64,000 nucleotides of DNA from Larus michahellis (lineage: Eukaryota; Chordata; Aves; Charadriiformes; Laridae). The notes beneath the pieces are model-generated. The model worked only from the letters and a program-made list of their open reading frames with translations, had not been told where the DNA came from and made no database searches. The DNA lies in assembly GCF_964199755.1 (NCBI RefSeq), contig NC_133897.1:11496992-11560991 (forward strand). The letters run 5' to 3'. The position numbers and the translations under genes were made by a program. Positions 51,826-63,300 of this stretch are shown here, in pieces (the stretch's first letter is position 1; each line of letters opens with the position of its first letter).

Positions 51826-54173
51826 ATACCGTTGTCCTGTCTGTTACAGTACTAGACACAGGCAAACCCGGCAGGGACCTAGAGGCTGCAATATTTGCTA
51901 TAGCTGTTGTACGACTATAAACTTGGAGTATCATTGAGAAATATACTGGAGGAACTCCAGAATTGAACAATATATTTGATAGCAACCCAAAATGGAGCAA
52001 GAACAACTGAGCTCAGATCATTTCCACTTCAGTTTTGTAGCTTAATGCTTATTGACATGGCTTATTTTGAAGAGCAAAAACATTTTAAAAATTAAGTACA
52101 TAGTTTCTAGAGTAAAAAAAATTACAAAACCTTGCTCAAGGCATTCTGATATCTCAGAGCGCAAGATTGCTTGAACCATTGCCCATGATGTGTTCCTTTT
52201 CAAGGAAGGTTACCGGGGATATACTGTGACCAGGGGAAAAAAAAAAAAAAAAAAAGTAGGGAAAGTTCATGGTAATGACAGCTGGGGAAAGGAACATTGT
52301 TTGGACTACACTGAAATTACATTATGTGTCTTTGTAAGTACAAGATTATATTAAGAATAGTCATAGGCTTTGGTGAAACTATTAAAAGTTGAATAATAGA
52401 AGAGACAGGATGCTCTTTTTCTCTTGTGAATCACTACTTTAAAAAGCCTTCCCTTTGCTCTCTGTTGTAGTTCAGAGAGTTCCAATAGAGCATCAAAGAC
52501 CAAACAAAAACCCTTACATGACTTCTCAGGGGAATCATCCTGTTAGGCTGGGCATTTTCCTTGAACTTTTCTGCTCCGTATAATAGAGCTTCTACCGTAT
52601 ATGACTAAGTGGGTTGAGTCATACAGAATTATTTTCTTACGCAACAGCGTTGATAAACGTGGAAGCACTGCTCTTGGTAAAGCCAAGGAATCACTACCAA
52701 GTTTGAAAAAGCAGGCCACTACTGCAAAAATCTCACTATTTAAAAATTCTTATCTCCTTACGCCATCCTAACCTACACTTAGCCTCTGTGGTGAGAGAAA
52801 ATTCTGAGGAGGTTGGCAGCCCATAGCCTATAAAAACTGGAAAAAAAAGGGAAAGGGGGGAAAGCAAAGATACTCTGCTGGGGTCCCACTCACTGAGTGA
52901 GGGGATGAGGGTGGGTGAGCAACAGCAGCCACCCAGAAGCAGCCCAGCCAGGAGCAGGGAGGGCGGCGGGAGCAGGGAGTGTCAGGGTGAGTTCCTGCCC
53001 TCGCAGGCCTGTGGGCTTCCCGAGGAACCCTCTAGAGCCAGCGCCTGGCCTGGGCCCCACCGTGCTCTAGAGAGCCACTGACAGGAGGGCATGTCCCACC
53101 TGGGGAAAGGGGAATTTCTCCACATGGTTCATAAGACAGAGGAACAAGGTTCCTGCTTTGAGGTTTATGGTGGTTATTTAGTATTCTACCATTAAATCTC
53201 CTGTGTCAGCAATGAAAAAAGGAATATCTCAGTGAAAAAGTGGCAAAGCTACAAAATTCTACTGGCAAGAATTACATTAAGCAAATGTAGAAAAAATACT
53301 AAGACAAAAATAAAGTTGTACCTGGCATTTGCTTTCATTAGCGGTTGAATAAAATTAGAGGTAAAAGAGCTGTCCTAAACTGCAAAAGGAAGGTAGAGAG
53401 CTAAAGGGATGAAGATGGTCTTCAAAACAGGTTTGTGAAAAATGAATTCTCCTCTTCCCTCTCACCACAATTTTAAAAAAAATTAAATTCTTTCCATATT
53501 ATAGGTTTTTCCACAAAGTCAACATATTTCCAGAGCCAAAAGCATCACACCTGTTCAGATGCGCTAATTGCACAGCAGAGTCTTTCATCAGACAGCACAG
53601 AGTGCTTTCTGATATTAGATCGCACAGAAACAAGTCTGCTTTTAAGCATTCAATCAATGGATCATGATACACTGATAAACTAAAAACTGCAAGCTGGATT
53701 CCCTGCTCTCTGTGTGCTGCTCAGGCCGTTTAAGGCTCTATGATCTTAACTGGGAAGACAAGAATTCCCCCGAGGCTGGCTGACCCGTCCTGGATGGCGC
53801 AGGAGCCAGATACTGCTGTGGATCCCAGCGGAGATCAGACCGGGGAATCAGGAGGCTGCAATCAGATCCTTTGATAAGTTCTCTCATTTTCTTGCATCAA
53901 ACAGTTCTCAGTTTCATTGCAGATGGACTAGTTTTATGTTTCTTCTTTTTTAGTCTTAACGTAACCTTAACTTTTTAAATTCTGACAATAGCAGACATCT
54001 GAAAAAGTGAAAAAAATAAAATAAAATCTGATAAACATTGAAAGTTAGTAACTCCAGCTTCTTTTTTTTTTTTCATTTCCAAATCAGATTGTTGGGTGAT
54101 AGATGTACAGTACACATGCAGTGTAAGTCCCTGACATTTTTGCTACTGTCCTTGAGTTTGACTATTGTTGCAG
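51826..54173. other. Non-coding DNA; possible TATA-driven start near 52.83 kb
   Basis: Mostly AT-rich, with an A run at 52,237-52,256 and a GC-rich stretch at 52,860-53,100. A TATAAAAA box (52,829-52,836) lies just before the GC-rich stretch, and CAGG|GTGAGT at 52,987 could be a donor, so a short non-coding first exon (about 52,860-52,986) is conceivable. No protein-like frame was recognised. Confidence 0.3.
52237..52256. repeat. Poly(A) run
   Basis: An A homopolymer of about 19. It could be a retroposon tail or simple slippage; no body is recognised to its left. Confidence 0.9.
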
Positions 54174-54462
54174 GAATCCAGTGGGGATTGAAACGTCTGA
54201 AGGAGACAGGCTGTCGTGGTCACCAAACGGTGCGTTCCCCCAGAAGCCCTGGACATGGGCAAATCCACCTGCTCAGCCCAGGGACTGGCTGAGGCTCTTG
54301 ATAGAAACAGCTCTCACTGTAAAACAAGCATTTTACACGTCGTGGGTGGACAGGCACATGGGAAGAGCCGTCCTGCAGGTCAGGAGCAGCGGTCTGCGAG
54401 GGGGAATCTGGGGACGGAGGATGAGAGAGAGGATTTTTGTCATGAAAGATGGTCCCTTTTAA
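54174..54462 (+). CDS. Candidate last exon of the divergent plus-strand gene
   Basis: A polypyrimidine-containing stretch ending TTGTTGCAG precedes 54,174. From there one frame is open for about 95 codons to a TAA at 54,460-54,462. This frame needs one leading base, exactly what the phase-2 donor at 42,852 leaves. Joining them gives an unbroken frame of about 106 codons across an 11.3-kb intron. The frame is rich in Trp, Arg, Gly and Pro and has no domain I recognise. The stop overlaps the first AATAAA. A second frame in the same DNA is also open for about 90 codons, so this could be chance in GC-rich sequence or a non-coding exon. Confidence 0.25.
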
Positions 54463-54490
54463 TAAAGGACAATAAAGGCTTTTAAATAAA
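54461..54490 (+). terminator. Cluster of three AATAAA signals
   Basis: AATAAA occurs at 54,461, 54,471 and 54,485, within 30 bp on the plus strand and directly after the GC-rich candidate exon. Such clustering suggests a polyadenylation region for a plus-strand transcript. It could also be a small AAATAAAGG-type tandem repeat. Confidence 0.4.
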
Positions 54491-54509
54491 GGGCAAGCCT
54501 TAGAACTTC

Positions 54510-55389
54510 TCTTTGTGTGGAACTGAGAAAATACTGAAAGCAAAATCTTTTTCTTTATACTGTGTATTAGTAGTGTCCAATCTTAGAGACCGGCGTAAGA
54601 AAGGATACAGCTTTTGCCATTAGGATCAATAAAATGAGCTCCCTCAGGAAAAGGAGCTTTTCCTTCAGTGGAGCCCTGGGAGAGCTTCAGCCATGCTGCC
54701 GTTAAGTAGCCTGGAGCAGGAACGAGATTCACCTTTTTGTTTTGTTTTTTTGTGTGTTTTTTAAATACTCTCTTAGATTGTTCTAATTGGATTCATAGCC
54801 TCTTACAGATGCATATATTTTTCCTTTAGGTGCTATTCAGAGAAAATAAAGTCGGTTAATACTTGCCTTTTTTTATTAAGCACGGCAAGATTTCGGAAAG
54901 GTCAGTGCACGAAGCCTGCATTTCTTGCTGTTCAGCTGGTACTCAGGTACCATTTTAGGTAATTAGCCAGTAAGGATTGCTACATTAAGAAGAAAAAAAA
55001 AGAAATAAAAAGCCAAATTAATATTCTTTATTGACATGAAAGTTGAGCTAGCATGAACAGTTCATATCCGTGTTTAATAATGATGGCAAAAGGCAGGAAG
55101 CAGCGGCATTACACACTGCAAAGAGCCCAGGAGAGGCTGGGCTGGCTCTGGCCTGGCCGTGCTTTGCTGCGTTCACACGGCAGTGCGGGGCTCGCCTGCC
55201 TTTCCTGCAAGGACGGCGAAAACGTACCTACTTCAAATGTACGGCTCTACAGCAAAGCATCTGCTACTGCAGCGTATAAAAAAATTATTAAACCGAGACA
55301 AGGATTATTATAGGAATAGTAAGACGGGTAAGGAACTAATCGAACGGAAGAGAGAAATAGATTAGGCTGAAAAGGAATTACTAACGATG
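54510..55389. other. Non-coding DNA
   Basis: No supported gene or repeat. A GC-richer segment at 55,090-55,270 carries overlapping short plus-strand frames in all three phases, so none is convincing. Confidence 0.45.
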
Positions 55390-55770
55390 TTTTGGAACGC
55401 AACCTTATTTAATATTTTCATTAATGACAGCACAAAAATAAGCATAAGCAAATGAAATTTGAACATACATTTGAAACTGGGGCAAAGTTGACAGCGATAT
55501 CAAACAAAGGACTGGAATTTTACATAGGAAGAATTTAGGGATGTGAAGTCTGATGTAATATAAACACCATGAAATAAATAAGTGTAACATCATGTGCTCG
55601 AGAACCAAGTTATTTTGCTGAAAACAAGGCAGTTCCTCTGGTTAAAAAAAAAATGACAAAGGAGAAAAAGGTTGGCAACACCTTCCACTTCCTGGGGTCA
55701 TAAGCAGTTAGAAAATCAGAGCAACAGAACTCTGGCTGCGATACAGTTCTCAAAAAATGCTAACAGATAG
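55390..55770 (+). mobile_element. Degraded CR1-like LINE, plus strand
   Basis: The phrase TTATTTAATATTTTCATTAATGAC is what the reverse-transcriptase region L-F-N-I-F-I-N-D looks like in CR1-type LINEs. Later phrases, AACTCTGGCTGCGATACAG and CTCAAAAAATGCTAACAGAT, sit in a plausible order. Identity elsewhere is low. If correct it is an old copy unrelated in age to the fresher CR1s here. Confidence 0.35.
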
Positions 55771-58700
55771 AACAGAAAGTGAATTTCCACTGCTGGTTTT
55801 CTCAGCATTAACATATATAGTGTCTGCAGCTTTTCTAGAACCACGATGTGGAACCCGACAGAGAGAAGTGACCCCCCCGTCGTTAGAGAAGACTAAGGAC
55901 ACATCTGTGCAACCTCACCAGTGAAAAAATCCCAATGATTGCTGAGTAAATTAAAGCTAAAATTACATAGCTTTTGGGAGCCTCGGGCTGTGCCTGGGGT
56001 CGCGCTCAGACAAGCGGCGATACAGCTACACACAGCCCGGGACTAACAAGTCTTATCTGAAGTAGATGATTAGACGTGATTTGTGCCTTGCAAGAGCTTA
56101 ATGAAACTAAGAACCGCTGGCTGCCCGGGGAAGGTTTTGCAGCTGTTCCTGAAAGCTGCCCTTGAGCAGCCGATCGTCACGATCGTCACAACGTAAGCGC
56201 TGAGCCGCGCTCTTCGGTCTGGAAGGGGCAGGTCCCGCTGCAGGTGCCCCTAGAACAGAGGTGGCAGGGCACCCTACAGCCCTCTCCCACCACAGCAGGT
56301 GGAGCAGATCAGCGAACAATGCCACGAGGTAGCTGGCGTGCCTGCTGGTTTCACAGTGCAGTCATTATCCCAAGTATTCTCCACTAAGCATTTATCAAGT
56401 GAGGTGAAAGATTTTATCAAAATTAATCTCTCTCATTTCCTTCTGTAAGTCAGGAGGCCTCAAAGCGCTTGACAGCAGCAGCACACCTGAGCTGAAATGC
56501 AGAGCGGGTCGCAGCTCTCATGGAAGCAAACAGCAGGTGCAAGGTGGATTTTTTTCGTTCCCTTGGCAAGTCTGAACATTTGTGTGCTTGGATCTGTACC
56601 TGAAGACGTTTATTTGCTAAGGAAGAAGCTTGAGAGTTTCTCCTTGTCTTTTTTAGCTCATAATTTGAAGCTGTGATGGATGAAAGACTTTTTTTCCCAG
56701 CCAGAGAACAGAGCAAATGAATGTTGTCATCAAAAAAGGGACCAAGTCCCTACAAATAAAATTAAAACATAGATTACTACAAATAGTTTAAAGCTATTAC
56801 TTTCTTCCCTAATATTTATACTGAATATATATGCACGAAGGGGAGAGCCGTAGGGATGTCACTTACAGGTGCTACTGGGACTAGAAAAGTTATTCTTCAG
56901 GCAGTTGTACATTAGCAGTGACCGCCAATGAAATTGCTCGAAGGAGTATTCTAGAATGGTGTTATCTTCTTCCTACTTCAAGCAATTTCATTAATCAAAG
57001 TCAAGTTCAACCCTTGAAAAAGCTGAACAGATCTCAAAGGGGAAGTTCTCAGACATGCAGTTAGGACAGTGCTGCTGGCTGAATACCAAGATTATTCCAT
57101 AAAAACCACCAGAGACCAACCCCTCTCCTCCAGTAACACCATTTCAACAACACTTTCAATTAATAAAACGAAACAAATTTGTTTTACAGGTTTCCAAACA
57201 ATAACTCAGCTTAAGGAACACACTATTTATTTGTATCTTCAAAACAGAAAGAAAAGGAAAGGATTTAACAGTTTGGCAAGACTTAGTTTGCAACGAGAAC
57301 AGCAAGTAAAACCTAGAACTCTTAACGAGATTTTTGTGAAATTTGACCCAAAGCCCCAAGGAGAAGAGTCCTGGCAGACCTCGGCTCAAGGAATTGTTAA
57401 GACCATCATTATTTGTGTTGCAGAAAGACAATATTTTTTCATCTGTCAGAGCAGTTCTAGCAGAGCTGGACTAGAAATTGATCTGAAATCCATACACCGG
57501 CTGCACAACCAACGCAAAATGATTTCAACATTCTTGAGAGGCACTTGAGTACCAGCCACCAGGAGGACAAAGGTTTATCTTTAAATTTTCCTACCCTTCC
57601 CAGCAATAGCACCTCTGAGTTCTTCAGAAGAAATCTGCGTGTTTCTGACGTTGGCATTACTTTTATTTCTTTCAGGCTCAGGGATATTACCTCTGGACCA
57701 AGTATTACATGAAATGGGAAAACTGCAAAAGCAATACTATACACTGAGGAAAAACAAGGCAGTAAATTTGGATTCTCTTCTAATCTAATAACATGAGAAA
57801 ATGCTGAACGAAGGAGAAGCAGAAAAAAAGAAACTGTAATTTACATATTCATTAAGTAATTTGTATAATCAGAAGATTTAAAAGGTCATTATTGGAACAC
57901 CTGCCTGTTAACAGATGTAGAAGAATGAAGGCCAAAGAACACAGTTTTTATAAAGATGTTGATAGATAAACAGTTGGCAGATCCACAGGTACCTGCTGTG
58001 GCAGCGTTAGTCTTTTTGGCTCAGGCTACTGTTGTGGATAAGGTAAATCTTCCGGAATTCCTGCATCCATACACATACTGGCTTTCCTGTTGCAAAGCCT
58101 GACAGTTGTTTATTAAAAATGTGGTTGCTTTTAAATAACAACATTCCAGCTAAATAAGCTTTTATCCAGTAGGGAAGTTTTACACACTCAGGTCAAGTAT
58201 GAATTTGATGTAAATCAGGATGAAGGTGATTCGTTGCACTCGATGGAGCAGATACTAGAAAAAAAGGCTTACTCTTACCACCGAAAGAAAACCAGCACAG
58301 TAGATGCCTGCTCAGGTAGACGGGGGTACAGCACTGTGCACAAATCTTAATCAAGAATGAGGAGTCTTGATTAATTTCCTGTCTTAATTTCCTAAATTTG
58401 TTAATTTCCATTGCAGCGCCACACAGTAACACTGGAGACCTCAAGAAGCCGTTTGCATCGACACGTAACTGCAGATAACCAAGTGTTAGATACCCAGCTC
58501 TAAGCTGGTCACCGTGTGGTGCTTTTAGTCCGTGGCTGAATCATTTTCTGGGGATTCCTGTTAGATCTCCGTCTGAAACCGACAAAAATACAGCATTAGG
58601 AGCTGTGCTGGCTTCGGATTTATCTTCCTGTCCCTCTGTTAATTTTCTCTCTTTTCCTTACACTTTTGTTTTACAATTATTGTTATTTCTTTTTAACTTT

Positions 58701-59084
58701 TAAACTGTTTCTATCTCAACACATGAGTTTCTTTCTGACTTTTACCCTTACAATTCCTTCCCATCCCACTGCGGGGCGGGGAGGGAGGGAGCAGCTGTGT
58801 GGGGTAAAACCCCCCCGTGAGCTTAGACATCTAATTTACAGATATCTCAGTTAAGGCAAAATAACATTCTGCAATCAGCATTCTATTACTAGTCTTAGGA
58901 GAGCATCTAGTTGCATTAGCAAAATTAAATAAGTGGTTCACGTCTGCATTATCTGCATCATTAGTATTAATTTATAAAAATAGCTAAATATAAAATAATT
59001 TAACTTATGTATTAATCAAGTATATATTTAATAGCTAGGGCATTTCCCCTTCAGTACACTTGTCACTGGGTCACACGAATAGTC
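55771..59084. other. Non-coding DNA
   Basis: No supported gene. The longest open frame of the window (57,069-57,548, 159 codons) starts at GTG, has no ATG until near its end and matches nothing I recognise. A hairpin lies at 58,347-58,374 and a GC-box-like GCGGGGCGGGGAGGG near 58,772, outside any CpG island. Around 57-60 kb the G-over-C bias of the plus strand fades. Confidence 0.45.
58347..58374. repeat. Inverted repeat, 10-bp arms
   Basis: Arms TTAATCAAGA (58,347-58,356) and TCTTGATTAA (58,365-58,374) are perfect complements around an eight-base loop. No function apparent. Confidence 0.75.
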
Positions 59085-60040
59085 AGGTTGGGAGGGAGCT
59101 CAGGAGATAATCTGGTCCAGTCCCCGGCTCGAGCAGGGCTAACTTCAAAATGATGAGATGATGGTCAGGGCCTTGTCAGTCAGGTTCTGCACGTCTCCAA
59201 GGATGGATGTTCCACAGCCTTTCTGAGCAACCTGTGCCTGTTCTGCTTCCAGTCTCAATTCACTTTCATAAAGAAATTTTTTTTTCTTACGTCCAACAAG
59301 AATTTCTCTTGCTGTAAGTTGTTTCTGTTGCCTCACATTGTCTTCACGTGTACCTCTAATAAAAGTCTTTTCTTAACCCTCATCCAGGTAGTTGAAGACA
59401 GCAATAAGACCACCCTTCTGCACTGGCCATGCTGGTACAGAGGATTAGTCCATTGCAGGTAGAAACGTGTCTTTGTTGAGCATAACAAGGTTCATTGATC
59501 CTTAAATGCAGCTTGTCAGGACCCCACTGAATGGGGCCACCCCACCCCTCAAAGTATCAACCATTGCTCCCAAGTCAGTGTCATCTGCCAACAGACTGAG
59601 GTTGCATTTCATCCCATTGCCCAAGCTTTTAATAAAAATGTTAAATAATATTCGCAGCAGTAGCTGCCCTGGGGAATGCCGCAAGTAACCGGCTTTCAAT
59701 CTGACAGTGTAGCATCATTCTTCTTCAAGTCTGATGGTCCAGTCCCTTTCCCACCCACCTTCTAAGTTCAGCTCTCTCCCCCTTGGCTCTAGGGACGCTA
59801 CAAGCCCGTGTACAAGTCTTTGCCAAGGACAGGAAAGATGGTGTTCCCTGCTCTCCCTTCTTCCACAAAATGGAGGGAAAGGAGGTTGGTTAGGCAGAGC
59901 TTGCCCTGGTGAATTCATGATGGCTATTCTCAATCACCATTTTGTCCTTCATGTGTCTTGAAATTAAATTAATTTCCATAACCTTAAAGAATACGCTGCA
60001 TAGCCTTCCCAGGGAGTGAGGGTACATGCTACCTCAGTCT
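59085..60040 (-). mobile_element. CR1 LINE, 5'-truncated, with end of ORF2
   Basis: About 950 bp follows the CR1 3' half in reverse complement. The 3' terminal part is 59,085-59,420 (GTCAGGTTGGGAGGGAGCTC, CCAAGGATGGATGTTCCACA). Upstream of it, 59,700-59,500 read on the minus strand encodes a reverse-transcriptase segment, with LLRILFNIFIKSLGNGM, then LADDTDLGAMVDT. The ADD triplet is the catalytic aspartate pair of the palm (usually FADD in CR1). Older ORF2 sequence continues to about 60,040 (TTTTGTCCTTCATGTGTCTT, CTTCCCAGGGAGTGAGG). It is clearly dead: short and interrupted. It abuts the 3' UTR-like region of gene B on the same strand. Confidence 0.9.
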
Positions 60041-60059
60041 CCAAGTATATAAGATACCA

Positions 60060-60319
60060 TTACTTTTTTATAAAAAAAAAATTGATTTTACACCCCCCCA
60101 AATAATACATTTTTATACAGAATAACCTCTTTACAGCTGTTTGAAAAATCTTTACTATTACATGATTTCTGTACACACTTTTATACATTTTTCCTGCTTT
60201 ATATATGTACAGAATAACAGAAAACAAACTTTAACAATTGATAAGTTTACAAGATAATCTTTTTAAAAAAGCAATACATCTTTCTTCCTTTAATTTTCAT
60301 GACAAAAGCTTCCGTGTGG
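60060..60319 (-). other. Putative 3' UTR of gene B
   Basis: AT-rich sequence directly after the proposed stop codon, with several TATAAA variants and one ATTAAA (60,294-60,289) but no AATAAA on the minus strand. It contains one perfect Pumilio element. An A/T-homopolymer-rich end at 60,065-60,080 could be near the cleavage site. The true 3' end cannot be fixed from sequence; it might run on into the CR1. Confidence 0.4.
60204..60211 (-). promoter_or_regulatory. Pumilio recognition element
   Basis: TGTACATA on the minus strand matches UGUANAUA exactly, about 110 nt after the proposed stop codon of gene B. Such sites in 3' UTRs bind PUM proteins and lower mRNA stability or translation. A chance 8-mer match is possible. 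Confidence 0.4.
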
Positions 60320-60371
60320 TCAAAGATTCAAAAAGTCATCCAAAATTTTCAAAGATGATTCATACAGGATT
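60320..60371 (-). CDS. Candidate terminal coding exon of gene B (partial gene)
   Basis: On the minus strand a branch-point-like TATCTAAT (about 60,408-60,401) is followed by T-rich sequence GTTTTATGCCTTTTCAG, and the exon begins at 60,371. One base completes a codon from the previous exon (phase 2). Then 16 codons, ILYESSLKILDDFLNL, end at TGA (60,322-60,320). The other two frames stop within a few codons. The pattern is that of a real last exon: acceptor, short amphipathic C-terminus, stop, UTR with a Pumilio site. The C-over-G bias of the plus strand in 60.4-62.3 kb agrees with minus-strand transcription. I cannot name the protein, and a chance match of splice signals is not excluded. Confidence 0.5.
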
Positions 60372-63300
60372 CTGAAAAGGCATAAAACAATGCATAACAG
60401 GATTAGATATGCCAAATGCTAAATCAATCCTCGACTATTTGATTCCCAGAATATAGCTACCCCATGATTTCTGTGACAAGTTACTCCCTATTAGTTTAAG
60501 TATTAAATATGCCTTTACAAATTACGTTTAAAATAGCCGGGGGTTTTTTTTCTTTCAACTTTTCCATTTTTCTGGCATTCAGCTCTAGCTATAGCGTGAT
60601 CTACAGCAAGACAGTTTAAATTACTATGTCAATTCAGGCACATCTTCTAATATTTCATCATCTATTTAAAGAACCCACTCGTTTTCTTCACAGCATTTTT
60701 ACTCTTTTTTTTTCCAAACATAAATAGTCAAATCCTTTACCGCAAATTCATACTAAGGCCATTTTCATTTATTTCCTTCCTTTCTCCCTCATTCTTCAGT
60801 CTTCACCACTTTTCTCCCCCCGCTCTGGCATTGTTTTTTTTACAAGCCTGAGCTTTCCGGCTTGTCCTTCGCAGCAGCCTGCGTCAGCTGCACGTACACC
60901 CACTTCAGCCCCTTTCTGCCTCTCTCTTGTCTCACATCACTCCAGAAACAGTCTCAGAGCTCAGCTCTGAACTTTCCGTTTGGCAGGCCCTTTTTATTTT
61001 CTTGCGTTCCCTGACACAGTCACTCACGTAGCCTTTGTAGTTGCATTGTCACGCAACTTCTTTTAACACTGCTGTAAAATATCCTCAAAACACAAAAATG
61101 GGCACTTTGATCTCCTGCCAAAATATTATTTTACTGTTAACCACCATAAACTTCATCCTTCATGTTACTTTTGTAAGATTCTGTCACTCGTGTTTCTCAA
61201 GCATTTTTTTCTCTATATTTTTATTATTGTAGTCCCAGACTGCTGCCCCCAATAAGCAAGGTCAGTCGTTAATCATGACGAATTAGAGCTTTCACCATGA
61301 GACACCAAGACCTGACATACAGGAGGCAGCTCTGGATCTCCCCAGCAGCGCATTGGGTGTTAGGGCTCCCCGAACTCAGGCCGCCACCGCTCTGTCTCAT
61401 GCTCCTCTCTATAATGCCGTATCCTTTAAGCCATGATGGAATCCCACTGTCAAAGTTATTATTACAGTGTACTATAAAATCAGTATAATTACTTGAGAAC
61501 TGTGGTTTTAGGCACAATGCTACATTGTATAAATTTTATTCCGTTAGCATTTAAGGCTAATAAAACAATGGATGTGCAAAGTGGGACCACGCACCTGCCG
61601 CCCATTGGGCAGGAAGGCGCCGTTCAGAACAACTGTACGCCTCCCCAGACACATCTCAGTCAGCTTTACCCGGGACCTTTCTAGTCAACTTGTAGATAAG
61701 TGGCAGACAAATCATACACAAAGTTCTATCACAAAACAATTCAAGAACCATTATTTACAGATTCAACGAGAGCGCAGTGAAGAGTTTGGGAAGCTAGCTA
61801 AATGATAATACTCAAGAAATATCTTTCACTAGCTAAATTCTAACACCCCTATATCAAAATGCTAATTAAAGTGAATACAAAATATTAAGTAAGAGGTATT
61901 ATTCCATAGCACATTTCATCCTATAGAACATGGAACATTTTTGTCTAGCCTCCAAATCACTGCATTGACAGCTTTATCCATGTTTTTTTGCCAGGCGTAA
62001 ATATTTGCGTTTTATAAACTGTGTGTGCCATTACTCTTGAGGAAATTCTCTCAATATACAATATGTTGCCCAGGATTTTTAAGTGCACTGAACAGCATTT
62101 TAAAAATAATAGACCCACAGGGCCACCTTAAACTGCTCACTCAGCTGAAGAGGGAACAGTAAATTACAATGAAAAGTTTTGCTTCTGAATTAAGTGCAGC
62201 AATTCCTTGTTTAAGGGCAGCACTTTAATTACTACACCAGACAGCATTTTTACTTGTTTCTTTCTTTGCTAATATGTAGCAGATAACTTCTAAGTCTAAA
62301 TTTAAGATGCTGGCACAGAATGCCAAGTCTCTTAGGAAATTAAAGAATGTCACTATTTCCTGGTATACCTGGGTATTAAATAAAATAATCCCTCAAGGAG
62401 TTATGATGAGTAATGCATCCAGAAGCAAAAAGTAATACTACTATTAAGTATGAGTTAAGAAACGAGGAATATATTTTAGAATGCATCAGTGCAGCGCTGT
62501 GTGTTATAAGACTGTGCTCAGAGTAATCATCAGAGATCTAGCTTGCTGCATACCATAACTAAAATTTTGGAGTTTGGCAAGTGGAGTAGGATGATAAAAT
62601 CATTTACAAACAACAGAGCACATTTCAGACTGTATATAACCACATTTTAGTTATACATTTGCACACTAGTAGTATAGTACTAGTCCTATGCTAGAGCATG
62701 ACAAATGGCATGTCGGAAGACACTAGGGGCCCAGCCCAGTCCAACGTTCTGTCTGTCTGAGAAAGTGCAAACACGCTGTAAATTAGTGAAGCAAAACCTG
62801 GTCATTAAAGAACTTCCCCCTAACCTTTTTTCAGAATAAATTCTTTTAGCCTTCAGGAGAGAGAAAAAAAACCCAACACACCTGTACAAATATGAATCCT
62901 CCCCAATTCTGCAAAGCCCTGTGACAGCATCTAAATTTTGTTATCATATTGCAGTTCTGATTCTTGTGAAAAATACTTCCGTTCATGATGTTTGTACTCC
63001 TAATCTTTTAATTTTATCTGCAACTGTCCCTTGGGTTTGTGTTATACAAAGGCAGCCATTCATATATCATGACATTAAAACGCTGTGTAACATCTTACGC
63101 TCTCCATCCGTCCCAGCTTCTAGGTTGATTTGTCCCAGTTCACTGGGCAGAGATGATCACATAGATTCATAAACAATTACCTGTGTTCTTACAGAAATTT
63201 ATAGTCAGTAGTGCACTCAAGTGGCAGCAATTGCACATTTTAATAGGCCTATTTATTTAATCGTGTTAAGATTTGCTTTAATTTCTCAGCCTTTTCTACT

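Noticed and set aside
56107..56325. GC-richer minus-strand frame at 56.1-56.3 kb
   Set aside because: No exon boundaries or recognisable residues; a nine-base duplication (GATCGTCAC twice) explains part of its look.
57069..57548. Longest open frame of the window (159 codons, plus strand)
   Set aside because: It begins at GTG, has no ATG before its last quarter and has no familiar motif. One such frame is about what chance gives in 64 kb of this composition.
58770..58790. GC box (GCGGGGCGGGG) as a promoter
   Set aside because: It is isolated, with no CpG island, start codon or donor nearby.
59502..59699. Minus-strand frame with a LADDT motif as a host gene
   Set aside because: The residues are the reverse-transcriptase palm of a CR1 LINE, and the surrounding DNA is CR1.
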